Assembly: GCA_027924645.1 (NCBI GenBank)
Contig: BSBN01001807.1
Location: forward strand, 11,240,001 to 11,304,000
DNA: 64,000 nucleotides
Origin: Cunninghamia lanceolata
Lineage: Eukaryota > Streptophyta > Pinopsida > Cupressales > Cupressaceae
Direction: 5' to 3'
A program made the position numbers and the translations under genes. Below the pieces are notes generated by a model. It did not search any database. It saw only the letters and a list, made by a program, of their open reading frames with translations, and was not told the origin of the DNA. Each line of letters opens with the position of its first letter. Position 1 is the stretch's first letter. Below, piece by piece: positions 48,119-59,300 of the stretch.

Positions 48119-48753
48119 TTATCTTTTTTATTCTTTTTCTTTATTACTTTATTTCTTTTCTCCTTGTAACTTAAGTTCTGCTCATCATTAGCGGCTAGGC
48201 TTTGATAATGTGTTGTCATGGAAGAATCTTTCCACAATTGATTTATTTCTTCCAGAGATAGATTGTCTAGTGATTTGAATCCTAAGCCACCTCTCCCAAA
48301 TGGTTTTCTTGCCCTCTTTTTCCCTTTGTTCTTCCTCTTTAGTTTTGACTATTCTGTGTGTATCTCTGGTGATCTAGTCATCTTGGTATGTTGATTTCTA
48401 TGTTTGCTTTGCTCCAATTGGTAATCTTTTTGAGATATAAGATTTTGATCTATCCCTAGTGTGCCTCCAGTGGTCTGCAGTGGGTTTTGATGAACTGCGG
48501 AGGGTTACGATGTGTTTTCCTTGCTAGTCATTATCATGCATATGCTCTGGTAGCCTAACATTTTCCTTGTTTTTGGTTTCAATTCTTATCTCATCCAAGC
48601 TTCCAAAACCTCCTAACTATATCTACTATAGTGATCATCCTCTATCTATAGTTCTTCCTTAGAATTAGGCTCTTCTATTATCTCCTCTACATCCAACCTT
48701 GTAATTGTATAGAGATTCTTTGTATCCTTATCATTGAATTCATCGTGATTGGT
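48119..48753 (-). other. LTR-B linker between protease and ORFx, no domain recognised
   Basis: About 630 bp where a gypsy element would have RT-RNase H-IN (several kb). No RT motif is visible in any minus frame. It may be untranslated leader for ORFx. Confidence 0.55.
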
Positions 48754-49160
48754 TTATTCTATATATGCTTCCTCCATAGATGATCCCAAGGGGATATTGA
48801 CAACTTTGTTCTCATTGGAAAATGATAACTCTTCTCTCCAGGAGTCTATTACACCATTTGCATCTACAAACCATCTCAACCCCAAAAGTGCATTGAAAGC
48901 TTCTCCTTGATCCTTCATGGCTACCACAATGAAATCTAAGACATGTTTGATCCACATTAGATTAACTTCCACTTTCTTCCATGTTCCCATTGTTTGCATG
49001 TTAGATCCATCTATCAGGATTATATTGTAAGTTGTTTCTGACATCTTTGGTCTTCCTAACTATTCCCACAACTTATTTGTTATCATGTTGACATCTACTC
49101 CCAAATCTATCATGACATTCCAGACCTTTTTGTGATTGATGTGAACATCCACCATCAATG
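48754..49160 (-). pseudogene. LTR-B retropepsin-like domain
   Basis: Minus strand: VDVHINHKKVWNVMIDLGVD, VNMITNKLWE, stop, LGRPKMSETTYNIILIDGSN, DFIVVAMKDQGEAFNALLGL and RWFVDANGVIDSW. The order of active-site loop, flap region and LLG-x-x-W strand is that of gypsy aspartic proteases; the active site reads D-L-G instead of D-S/T-G. The stop in KLWE*LGRP fits a Q codon. It lies about 340 bp downstream of the gag end, in normal gag-PR order. Confidence 0.78.
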
Positions 49161-49500
49161 GTTTTGTCTTCCATTCTCTATCTGTTCTTCCCATCCTCTA
49201 GAGTTGACTCTTTTGATTTTGTTCCTTATTCCAATACTTGGAGAATTGCTTCAGTTTTTTAATGAGTCTGTGCTACAGTGTCAATTGGGCTAACTTCTTG
49301 AGAGCATCCACTTCTTCTCCAGTGAAAACTACTTGTATTGCTTCTCCTTTTCTTTCTCCTTCCTTATATTTTGTTTGGCCTCCTTTACCACTTGTTCATG
49401 CTTCTTCTTAGTAGGGATGAATTCTTCATCCTCCTCACTGTCTTCCTCTTCAGTCTCAATGATATAATTTATCTTCTGGTATTTGTTCCTTGTCTTGTCA

Positions 49501-50200
49501 CTACTGCAGTTTTCTCCTTCCTTTTCCTTCTCTCTTTTTTGGTTTGTTTTGGTGTGCTTCTCCGGTAGTACCCTTTTTCTTCAATGGATTTAGTTGAAGA
49601 TATGTTTGTCTCCTCTCTATTCTTTTGGCAAGTTCTTGCTCCTTGATCTTTGGTGCCCTTATGATCCTTGCTCCTTTTTGATTATTTGAGTTTTGTAACT
49701 CATCACTCTTAGATTGTGGTTGTGCATTCTGAAAGTATTGTTGTGCTCTCTCACAAGAGAATAAGTCATGTTCTGTGTTGGTGCAAAATGAACATTGTGT
49801 TTTCCTTTCGGCCCAACATTCATTAGCAAAGTGTCCTAACTTACTGCAATTGAAGCATGTCGCATCCTCCCTCCTTCTTTGACTTCTTCCATGGCCTCTG
49901 CCTCCTCTATAGCCTCCAAACCGTTCTCTGTCATCATTTTTATAGCTATTTCCATATGATGGACTGCTCAAATTTAAATTTTGTATTGCATTGATATTCC
50001 TCTAATTTATCTAACTTGGCTTCTTGTAGTCATGATCATTTTAGTTTCTTTCTTTCACATATGTCATGTTACTACTCTCCATAGAGTTTGTATTGTTTCC
50101 ACCATACCACACTTCATCTTCTTCATCAACAAAGCCTCTTTTCCTCTAGAAGTTTTGTGAAGGGCAATCTAGTGTTTTATGGTCATGGGTAAGTACACAA
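49501..50200 (-). pseudogene. LTR-B gag C-terminus with zinc knuckles
   Basis: Minus strand from 50200: LLVPHLCVLTHDHKTLDCP (a knuckle-like Cys/His piece), an acidic linker, SSPSYGNSYKNDDRERFGG, an RGG-rich basic run and the CCHC knuckle CFNCSKLGHFANEC followed by a second Cys cluster (CSFCTNTEHDLFSC). A long basic tail (RIIRAPKIKEQELAKRI) follows. RNA packaging would be the role of such a nucleocapsid. The capsid part would be to the right but is not recognisable. Confidence 0.82.
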
Positions 50201-50230
50201 AGATGAGGGACCAAAAGGGGGTCTTAAGAT

Positions 50231-51064
50231 GCCACTTTTTTTTGAAATCAAGAAAGGTTGATGTTAGATGAGAAATTGAAGATAGTTACACTCAAAATTT
50301 GAAGACACAACAAAAACAAGAGTCGTAGTGCTCCGAATCTAGTTTCTAAACTACTAAATTTTTTTAAAATGGTTGAGATTAAGGAGTTCAAAAAGGGGGA
50401 GCACACAAATTGGTCCTATTTTTCTAAAAAAACATAACATAGTGTCTGGTGTGCTCCCCCTAAAATGTTAACTTTTTTTTAGTATTTCAAAAATTTCTTC
50501 AGTGAGAAATTAGTTAACACCGTGTATTTTATCCCTAATTTTTCTAATAATTTTTTCATGAATAATTGATTTTTTACTAATTTTCAAAGTGGACACATCC
50601 TAAAAAATAGAAAATTAAGCATGCTCCCCCCTAAAATTTTTGAAAACTAATCGAAAATCATTTTTTTTTAATATGTGTAGAATGGAGTCTAGTTTCTAAA
50701 AATGTAACTTATTTGAAGTTTCAATGAACGGTTAAAAAAAAGTCAAAAATACTAGACACTAGTTTTTTGACAAAAAATGGATACACTAACAAAAGAAATT
50801 AAAGATGAAATCCTTAACATACTAAAAACGTGAAAAAAATTATATGGTTAGATAGCTAACAAAGAGCTTAAGATTATGGTGGTATTTTGTTTTGACTTTT
50901 CATTGAAAAAAGTGCAATTCTGATGGGGAGCACGCTCTAGATTATGTGAATTTTGTTAGAATCTAAAAAAATACATCGTTGGATGACCTAAAATCAGTCC
51001 AAGACTTTGGGTTGGAAGCCCAAGGCAAATCCAAGCCTAAGGCTTGGAAATTTCTAAGGCAAAG
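50231..51064. other. no gene recognised
   Basis: Low-complexity A/T-rich sequence with the word GTGCTCCCCCTAAAAT occurring in variants at about 50450 and 50620. It may be the unrecognised 5' part of LTR-B or another repeat. Confidence 0.45.
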
Positions 51065-51144
51065 CATAATGTGAGCACATTATAATGCGCTCACGTTATG
51101 TGCATTCACATAACATGAGCACGTTATAATGCACTCGCATTATG
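51065..51144. repeat. 80-bp imperfect hairpin (38-bp arms)
   Basis: The left arm 51065-51102 and right arm 51107-51144 pair with a CATT loop and six mismatches, all of the A/G or C/T kind. Nested smaller palindromes are included (GTTATGTG/CACATAAC perfect). No flanking element structure identified. Confidence 0.85.
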
Positions 51145-51156
51145 ATAAACTAAAAC

Positions 51157-52046
51157 ACTCACTCCCTCCCCTCCTCTCTCCCTCCCCTCCTCTCTCTTTC
51201 TCACCTATGCTTCCCTCCTCTCTCTCTCTCACTCTCTACTTCCCTCCCCTCTCTACATCCTACCCTCTCTCTCACTCTTTACTTCCCTCCCCTCTCTACC
51301 TCCTACCCTCTCTCTCACTCTCTACTTCCCTCCCCTCTCTACCTACTCCCCTCTGTCTCACTTTCTTCTTCCCTCCCCTCTCTACCTCCTACCTTCTCTC
51401 TCACTCTCTTCTTCCCTCCCCTCTCTACCTCCTACCCTTTCTCTCAATCTCTACTTCCCTCCCTTCTCTACCTCCTACCCTCTCTCACTCTCTACTTCCC
51501 TCCCCTCTCTACCTCCTGCCCTCTCTCTCACACTCTTCTTCCCTCCCCTCTCTACCTCCTACCCTCTCTCACACTCTCTACTTCCCTCCCCTCTCTACCT
51601 CCTACCCTTTCTCTCACTCTCTTCTTCCCTCCCCTCTCTACCTCCTACCCTCTCTCTCACTCTCTACTTGCCTCCCCTCTCTACCTTCTACCCTATCTCT
51701 CACTCTCTTCTTCCCTCCCCTCTCTACCTTCTGCCCTCTCTCTGAGTCTCTACTTCCCTCCCCTCTCTACCTCCTACCTTCTCTCTCACTCTCTTCTTCC
51801 CTCCCCTCTCTACCTCCTACCCTCTCTCTCGTTCTCTTCTTCCCTCCCCTCTCTACCTCCTACCCTCTCTCTCACTCTCTACTTCCCTCCCTCTCTACCT
51901 CCTACTATCTCTCCCACTCTCTACTTCCCTCCCCTCTCTACATCCTACCCTCTCTCTCACTCTCTTCTTCCCTCCCCTCTCTACCTCCTACCCTCTCTCT
52001 CACTCTCTACTTCCCTCCCCTCTCTACCACCTACCCTCTCTCACTC
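51157..52046. repeat. 43-bp pyrimidine-rich minisatellite
   Basis: About 19 tandem copies of a 43-bp unit built from ACTTCCCTCCCCTCTCTACC plus TCCTACCCTCTCTCTCACTC, with 39-43 bp variants, preceded by shorter CTCC repeats. The long open frame across it (51129-52052) is a by-product of stop-free pyrimidine repeats, not a gene. It ends directly at the CACTA-2 terminus. Confidence 0.93.
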
Positions 52047-52540
52047 CACTAGTACAGAGACAACAATATATGACTAAAAAACTACTAAAAATTGCATATA
52101 AATGACCAAACATGATCACATGACCATTAGTAGTTTATTGCCAATCATTTATAACGTGACCAAATTGATGACTAAACCATTTTTAGTCATTTATTGGTTG
52201 TTTTGATTGATCAATTTGGTAGTATATTCAGTTGTTGATTTAGTCATTGATTGCTATAATCTGGTCACTTATTTAGTCATTTTTTATTCATTGATATATT
52301 TAGTCATTGATTGTTGTTAACTGGTCACTTATTTAGTCATTTTTATTCATTGATTTCTATCCATTGGTAGTGTATTTAGTCATTAATTTTAATCATCATT
52401 TTGATCAATTTGGTAGTATATTTAGTCATTTTTATTCGCTGTTCACTGATTTCTGTCAATTGGTAGTATATTTAGTCAATTTAATTATTAATTGACATCA
52501 ATCAGTAGTATATTTAGTCATTTTAATTGACTGATATTTG
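52047..52540. repeat. CACTA-2 TIR and subterminal repeats
   Basis: CACTAGTA start, then more than ten TTTAGTCATT-type words. The GGTCACGTGACC palindrome of CACTA-1 is decayed here to GATCACATGACC (both CpG-affecting transitions). Confidence 0.85.
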
Positions 52541-54252
52541 AGGATTTAAACATAAAACACAGAAATACACATCAATCATCAATTGCACACAATAAGACAA
52601 CCATTGAGAAGGCAAAATCGTTGAACTTTATTAAAATAAAAGCGTTCTTACAGCTTGCACAAGTTTGAAATATCTATCTTGCTTGAAAAATGCTTAGTAT
52701 TACAATGTTTATTTTCAGTCACAAGACTGAAAATCTGAGTTACAATTCACAAAGATGACAAGAAATAAACTTCTCCAAAAAACTTCTGCAATGATGGAAA
52801 CACATGCTTGGAGCCCTTCAATGCAAGAACATGCCCCTTTCATCTCTTAAAACTTCTGCAACGTGGGTAATCTTCCTAGAGAAAGTTGTAATGTGTAGAA
52901 TCCAAGAAGGAGAGTGTTGATCATGTCCCATTTATGAAGCTCTCTCCTTCAATGTAACCAACAAATAACCCTAGAATCTTTCCTCCTTTATATGCAATGT
53001 GCCATCTGATATGAGAAATAGGGTGCTGCCTTTTCTGCCATGAATGAAGCTATGCCTCAATACAACCAACAAAATTACTATTAGTCTCAATTCAGAAAGA
53101 ATAAAAGTGCATTGTATATTGCAAGTTTACAAAAGTTCAAACACAGCAGAAAGATAAATCAATTAAAAAATTGTAGCATTGTCAACAAATACCTTAAACA
53201 GAGTGTTCAACATAGGCCTGAAATATGCATATTGAACCCTTGATTTCAAAACCTTGTTCAAAGTTTAAGAAAGGTGATATGCTCAGATTATAGAATGAAG
53301 TTGACATTATAGAATGAAGGCTATCAACACTAACCAGACTGGAACAACATTATCAACAAAAATTTCCTGGAAACCAAGCCCAAGAATGCCATCAGACTTA
53401 AACAACAAAAATGTCAACCCTAGTTCATGTGTTGTCTCAGTAAAGACTTGTACCATGAAAGAATCCATTTATACATAAATTCCAAATTACATTGATGAGA
53501 AAAGATCTTTGATATCCAACTGGGAAGCCTTAACATCCAAAAATTCCTAACCTGATGTTTCACAACAAGTTTCCCAACTGTGACATCATCTTTACTTAAG
53601 AAACTAGATATTGATCCACTGCCATATTGGATCTTACCTCATCACCACTGGCATGACTTAAAGAGTTTGCAGGAGAGAAGGTGCCTTCCATGATGTCACA
53701 TTTCTTTGATGCATTTTTTGAAACAATTTACTTGCCTTGTCTATTCTTCCATATTTTCATGTATGTCTATGCATGCCAGTACTCTACGACCAGATTTATT
53801 TATTGTTGTTTATTACTGAGCCCTAAATAGTGATCTGGTTATGGTTCCAAAACATGAGTTGCAATTCATTGCCATTCATATTCTTTTCCAAATAATATAT
53901 TCTTTAGTAAGCAAAGAAAAATTAGAGCATGCAACTTTAATTCAATAAGAATTAGTTGTTATCTTCTAGGGAAAATGATCTATTGTGTGCATAAAACCAC
54001 TCACCTCATATTCCAGACAAAAGTAGAACATTTTAAGTTGAATTTGCCTATTGAACTTGTAAGGTTAAGCCCAGGAATTGACGATGCATTCTATAGGGGA
54101 GAATTGTCTTCGCTAGGTGGATGAGGTTCTTTGACATCTTTTACTAAAATAGTAAAACTTCATCTAAATTTGAAAATTTTGTTCATTTTCTCATGACTAT
54201 CATCAAATTAGCAGTTGACAGGATGTAGATTTGGACAGTGTAGAGATGGAAG
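52047..54252. mobile_element. CACTA-2: left end of a second CACTA element
   Basis: Begins CACTAGTACAGAG at 52047. The next 500 bp align with the left end of CACTA-1 (for example GACTAAAAAACTACTAAAAA, ACTAAACCATTTTTAGTCAT) and homology continues to about 52740 (TAAACATAAAACACA; GAGTTACAA). No right terminus is found before Copia-F begins at 54253, so the remainder is probably beyond the nested insertions. The flanking triplet is CTC (52044-52046). No transposase or recognised host exon is seen; a possible unidentified minus-strand exon ends with GATGAG|GTAAGATCC at 53638. Confidence 0.82.
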
Positions 54253-55773
54253 TGTTGCAAGTATGTGCCTAATCAGTGTTGTCATTGATGCCAACATATC
54301 TTTATTGTCATTGGTGTCAACTGTATCCTATTTTGTTATTTGTTTAAAATATTTATATGTTGAGGATATTGAGAAAATTAGCCCCTCCAGAAGAATCATA
54401 AAATAAACAATGAATCATAGTGAAGACAGTGAGTTGCATAATGTAGAACAGTCCAAAAGATTGCTCCACATTTCTTTCTAACTGAAGATCTTGGTCTGCA
54501 GATTAGAAGTTATTTAGAAGCATTGATGAAGATACTAAATCTTGAGTTTGAGCCTCTGGTATGAAGATTTGAGTGAGTTACATTAACCAGAGTAAAACTT
54601 GCTTTTTCTAATTATTCATTGGTGTCTGAGAGAGTATTTTCTCCGCATTCCTCCGCATTAAAGTTTTTTACTCTGCAGTTCTAGAGGGAAGTCTAGGATG
54701 ATGATAAGTGCCTACAATTGCAATGGTTCAGTTTTGGTGGTCCACAAGCTATCTTTCTTTTATGACAGTTGAAGATAGTGAAGTTCATGTGCTCCAGTGT
54801 GAATAATCTCATGGATAAAGTGGTTTGAGTTTGTACGGTTGCTCCTGGTGATTTCAACGTGCTTGTGGATACCTCCTGATCATATTCCTACCTTTACATT
54901 GTTCCGCGTTAAGGAATTGGGATCATGTTTGAAGATTATTCCCAGATAACATAATGTGTAACCATTCTTAGCCAACTTGGTTAATTCCAATGATTGCAGA
55001 GATCCCTTGAAGATTATGGAAGAATGTTGTGGTGTGGAAGATCATGTTTGAGTCCCAGCTAAGGCGTGGCGTGATCTGCATACATCTATACTACAATTCC
55101 TTAGCATAATTTTGTATTAGGTCAAGACCTATTTTGAAAATGTTTGTAATGCCAACCTTAGAGATTGTTGCAATGGTTGATGATTGTAGTGCCAACCTTG
55201 ATGATCATTCCAAGGTTGATGAAGTGTATAAATACTTGTAATTCAGTCATGCAAAAGATGTCCTTGTGCAAAGATGGGTAGATAAGGGAAGAGGTGGAAA
55301 GGCAGAGTAGAGCAGAGGAACGATTGTACTTTAATGTTTAAATCTCAGACATGAAGAAGATGATTGATTTTGGCAGTGAGCCACCAATAGGGTTTAACAT
55401 CCCTCATTGTAATCTTTCTAGGTTTAGGGTTGAGGCAGTGAGCTTGCTAGACCTAGTTGTACTTCATGGCAGTGAGCCAGTATGTTCTAGGCACGTGGAG
55501 TGACCAAGCCTGAACATCATTTTTACAAATATTGCAATATAATTTGAGAGCTAATCCTCTCCGTGGTTTTTCCCCACCTTTGGGTTTTCCATGTAAAAAT
55601 CTGGCGTCTCTTGTGTTCAATGTTGCATCTGTGTTTAAGTTTCTTATTTCATGCATTCATTGTTTAATCATAATAACTGTGGACAAGTGATTAATGTATA
55701 AGTGCAGAAGTGTTTGAGTTTTTGGGACAACTGATTCACCCTCCCCCCTCTCAGTTGTCCGAGCATTTAAATA
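54253..55773 (+). repeat. Copia-F 5' LTR
   Basis: 1521 bp from TGTTGCAAGTATGTG to GCATTTAAATA. It carries the dyad variant TGTTGTCATTGATGCCAACA near the start, as in LTR-G. The 5' border is inferred from TG and that similarity; the 3' border from the primer site. Confidence 0.75.
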
Positions 55774-55774
55774 A

Positions 55775-55791
55775 TTGGTATCAGAGCTAGG
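55775..55791 (+). other. Copia-F primer binding site
   Basis: TTGGTATCAGAGCTAGG, initiator tRNA-Met type. Confidence 0.9.
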
Positions 55792-55816
55792 TTCCTCTAA
55801 AGAAAGTCTAACAACT

Positions 55817-57047
55817 TGAGGAAGATCCAAATTATCTTATAAGAAGGAAGCATCGCATTTTGATGGGATGAATTATGCTCTTTGGAAGGCACGAATGGAA
55901 AGACATCTTCTTTGTCTTGGTTACAAAGTATGGAAAGATGCAGAAACAAAATACACCATGCCTCCAAATGGTTTAATGACTAAAGATGAAATCAAATAAA
56001 ATGAGGTGGATGTCAAAGCAAAAGATGCTCTGTTAAGTTAATTAAATGACTCAGTTCTAACAAAAGTTTTGGATCTTGAAACTACAAATGAGGTATGGGA
56101 GAAGCTAAAAAAATTGTATGAAGGAGGCCAAGCTACAAAGTATGAAAGTGAAATATGAGAGTTTAAAGAAGAATGAAGATGAAAACATAACAGCCTTTAT
56201 GCAAAGAGTTGATGAACTTGTCACAGGGATAAAAGGTATGGGGGGAACTCTCGGTGATAAGGAAGTTGTGATGAAAATTCTCAGATCACTACCAAAGTCC
56301 TACAGTCACAAGGTAGCTACAATTGAAGAATTTATGCAAGTAAAAGCTATTGACAGAGATCAATTACTTGGTAAGCTTACTGCCTTTGAAATGAGAGATT
56401 TTGGTGATGCCCTGCCAAAAGTAGAGACTGCCTTCAAAGCCAGTACTTCTAGGAAAACCTCCAGATCAGAAAAGTACAAGGTAGAATTTGATGATGAGTT
56501 TGATGAAATTGAAGCCAACTTTATGGATAGACTGCAAAGAGGATCTGATAAATTTAAAGGTAAATTACCTTTTAAATGTTTTTTCCTATGGTAAAGTAGG
56601 CCACTTTGCTTCCAGATGTCCTGAAAGAATTGAAAGAAATAGAAAAAGATATCAGAATAGGCCTAGGATCCAAAAGAAATGCTATTATGTTGAATATTTT
56701 GATGATGATGAAGGAGTATTAGATAATGGTGAACCAGCTAATGCTAGTACTTCTAGTAATGAATGCTTGTTTATTTCTATTAAGTAAGAACATGTGTCTA
56801 CTAATCCTGCTAGCTATGTGAAGGAAGAAAAACTAGTGGAAAGTGCTTTGGCTGCTTAGGTTGTTGAAGACAAAGATGAATGGGTTATTGATAGTGGCTT
56901 CTCTCACCACATGACTTGTGACAAAAGTAAGTTTGTGAGTTTGGAAAGATATGATGGTGGACTGGTTAGATTTGGAGATGATACAGCTGGTAAGATTTGT
57001 GGAAAAGGATCTATTTCTTTTGATGGCAAGCATAATACTGAAGATGT
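55817..57047 (+). pseudogene. Copia-F gag and protease start
   Basis: Gag pieces: FDGMNYALWKARMERHLLCL, TNEVWEKLKKLYEGG, MKVKYESLKKNEDENITAFM, VDELVTGIKGMGG, LRSLPKSYSHKVATIEEF (UBN2-type), then a knuckle split by a frame change: GKLPFKCF in one frame and YGKVGHFASRCPE in the next. The protease starts DEWVIDSGFSHHMTCDKSKF, where the usual SGCS reads SGFS. Stops occur at IK*NE and LS*LND. The copy is broken and truncated by LTR-G. Confidence 0.9.
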
Positions 57048-58146
57048 TGTTAGCAAGAGACACTATGTGGTTTCATGATTGTTGTCATTGATGGCAACAA
57101 AGTCTATCCCACACATCCGCAACATATAGTATGTCTATACCGGATGACAGATTGAAGATTGTTTAGGTCTGCTGAGTAAGAACAAAGCATGCAGCAAGGT
57201 CTGACAATTAGGTCCGGATCTCTCAAATAGTGTAACTTCACAAGTTGTAGACTTGGACAAGCCAAGAGGAGCATCATGACTACTATATTCTAGAGATTGA
57301 GCCTCCGGTGAGAAAACATGGAAAAGATATGAGCATCTGAGTGTTGGGTTCTAGATAGGCAGAGCAGACTAAGGAAGAACTAACCGGTAGAGTATCAGAC
57401 TTCAATCCAGATGAGAAATTGATGATGATCAAGATATTTGAGGGATCATATAATATTGGCCGACATGATTGATGACTCCAATGTCTATGATTTTGATATG
57501 CATCACATATCAAGATGGATTCAGCCGACAGATTAATAGTTTGCAAATATCTTAAGTATTCCAGTTGCTGACTAGAAAGATGTTGAAATCCTTGGTGTGG
57601 ATACAAATACCAGATGGATTCCAATATGAAGGTGTGTAAGGATAGAGTGTGTGAAGAAAGGCAGAGATAAGTGTGGAAGCAGCAATACAAGTCCGGTATG
57701 TGACAGAACAACACTAAAGCAAAGAAAGAATGAAGTGCATTAGATTAGTATATTGAGCCTAATTAGAATTAAACCTCAGCATATATGGATGCCTCTCATC
57801 AGTTTAAACACCTGGTTACCTTCCATAAACTTTGTAGATAGTGAGTCTCTTGTAGACAGTGTGCCTCTTGTGAGCAGTGTGCTCGGGCAATGAACCCTAA
57901 TTGGCAAGTGCCATTTTGTACTTCTTATTCTTTTAATAGAGAATACAATCTTGGGTTAGTCACCTCGTGGTTTTTCCCTTAATAGGGTTTTCCATGTAAA
58001 AATCCTTATGTTATGTGTGTTGATTTTATTTCTGCTCTCATGATTATGTATTCTTATATGTTTTGATTGTTAAAGGAGAAAAGAAAGTTAAGATATTTAC
58101 GATAACTGATTCACCCCCCTCTCAGTTATCCGCCTTGTTTCCAATA
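57048..58146 (+). repeat. LTR-G 5' LTR
   Basis: 1099 bp, TGTTAGCAAGAGACACTATG ... GTTTCCAATA. Contains TTGTCATTGATGGCAACAA at its start and AGTGTGCTCGGGCA near the end. Same family as the solo LTR at 7799-8891. Confidence 0.92.
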
Positions 58147-58147
58147 G

Positions 58148-58164
58148 TTGGTATTAGAGCCAAG
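58148..58164 (+). other. LTR-G primer binding site
   Basis: TTGGTATTAGAGCCAAG; one C-to-T change from TTGGTATCAGAGCCAAG. Confidence 0.9.
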
Positions 58165-58212
58165 TTCCTCTAAACAGAGCCTAACAGCTTGAGGAAGATC
58201 TGGGAATCTCAA

Positions 58213-59300
58213 TGGATATGTATGGTATGTAGGAGCAACTTCAGTCTGCCTTAGATGATCTTGAGCAATCTCACTCTGAAGTCAACAACTTGAGAGAAAG
58301 TCTCAAACAAGCTAATGATTTCATAAATGAGCTAAAAGAAAAATTGAGTATCTCTGTGAAAAAGAGAAAGGAACTACTTCAAAAATTAGCAAGTTAGAGT
58401 GAAGCCAATCATACTAATGAAGATCTGAATGAGAAAAACAATCTATGTGAGAAGCTATCAAAGGAGGTCATTATGGTAAGGCATGAGATGGAATTAGGGG
58501 TTATGAGATTCACCCAAGAAATTGAAGAGAAAAGGAAAATTGAAGGTAATCTAAAACAATCTCTCAAGGAGAAGACAGAGGACTACCACAAAATGGACAG
58601 AATAATCAAGCATCTTGAATCTGATCTTGAAGAAGCTAGAGATAATGAAGAACAACTTGAGAATCAGATAGACACTCTTAAACAAGATCTTCAAACAGTA
58701 AATGAATACAAAGAGAAATTCAAGATAAGCTCAACTCAACTTGAAGTTCTTCTTGAAAGCCAAAAGAGGGTAGATGACAAGCGTGGCTTGGGATATGAGA
58801 AAGGTGAAAGTTCCAGATCTGGTCAGAAGAACTCTAGATCAAGAAATCAAAGAAACATGCCTAGAAGACCTCCAGTAAGGCAACCAAATGCTCAAAGATA
58901 TCCATCCTTCAATGGATACTACTACAATTGCAACAACTTCGGTCATAAAGCAACTCAGTACATGAAGTAGAATGAATCAGACTAATTCATCCTTCTCTGG
59001 ACATTGTTTCAACTACAAAAGGTATGGTCACAAATCTCATGAATGCAAAAATATGCAAATTAACAATTCATTCAATGGTAGATGCTTTGCATGCAATAGA
59101 ATGGGACATATGGCTAATCAATGCAGATTAAGAGGATATTAGTCAAATATGCAATTAAATGTTATTTGTTACAATTGCAATAGATCTGGTCATTTTTCCA
59201 AATTTTGTAGAATTAAAAATCAGGATAAAAGGGGTCTGGTGCATCATAATCAAAATCAAGACAAGGGAAAAGGCAAAGTAAATGTGGATGAAGTTTAAAG
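58213..59300 (+). pseudogene. LTR-G gag-like coiled-coil protein with CCHC knuckles
   Basis: A long coiled coil (LQSALDDLEQSHSEVNNLRE, LKQSLKEKTEDYHKMDRIIK, LESDLEEARDNEEQLENQID) is followed by VDDKRGLGYEKGESS, a landmark of the C-terminal half of many plant copia gags, a basic Arg/Ser-rich run, and four knuckle-like units: YNCNNFGHKATQY (decayed), CFNYKRYGHKSHEC (one Cys lost), CFACNRMGHMANQC and CYNCNRSGHFSKFC. The UBN2 capsid domain is absent, so this is a partial gag. Stops at 58226, 58396 and 58968 and a frame change break it. Confidence 0.85.

Larger units (their letters stand above)
44395..50230 (-). mobile_element. LTR-B: pol-less LTR retrotransposon with gag, protease and ORFx
   Basis: Minus-strand element. 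The 3' LTR (44395-44860) and polypurine tract are clear. Going 5'-ward are ORFx (44906-48118), a retropepsin-like domain (48754-49160) and a zinc-knuckle gag end (49501-50200). No RT, RNase H or integrase segment is visible in the approximately 5.3 kb internal region. The 5' end of gag, the PBS and the 5' LTR are not found to the right; the element appears cut off near 50230. The gag-PR part resembles gypsy-type proteins. A non-autonomous element (TR-GAG-like) is the best reading, inferred from absent pol. Confidence 0.78.
54253..57047 (+). mobile_element. Copia-F: Ty1/copia element, 5' part, cut by LTR-G
   Basis: 5' LTR (54253-55773), primer site (55775-55791), gag and the start of the protease are present on the plus strand. 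The reading frame stops at NTEDV at 57047 where LTR-G begins; the rest must lie beyond 64000. Its gag and protease are close relatives of those of Copia-A (both have GKLPFKCF, GKVGHFAS and WVIDSG...HHMT / NHMTGDK). GGAAG (54248-54252) precedes the LTR, but the matching duplication is out of the window. Confidence 0.87.

Noticed and set aside
51236..52046. CRISPR-like regular repeats
   Set aside because: Tandem repeats without unique spacers in a plant nuclear context; it is a minisatellite.
51129..52052. 307-codon open frame rich in Leu, Ser and Pro
   Set aside because: It is the translation of the 43-bp pyrimidine minisatellite, which contains no stop words; no domain, start context or conservation.
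58473..58970. Coiled-coil ORF as a host cytoskeletal protein
   Set aside because: It sits just after the primer site, contains the gag landmark KRGLGYEKGESS and runs into CCHC knuckles, so it is gag-derived.
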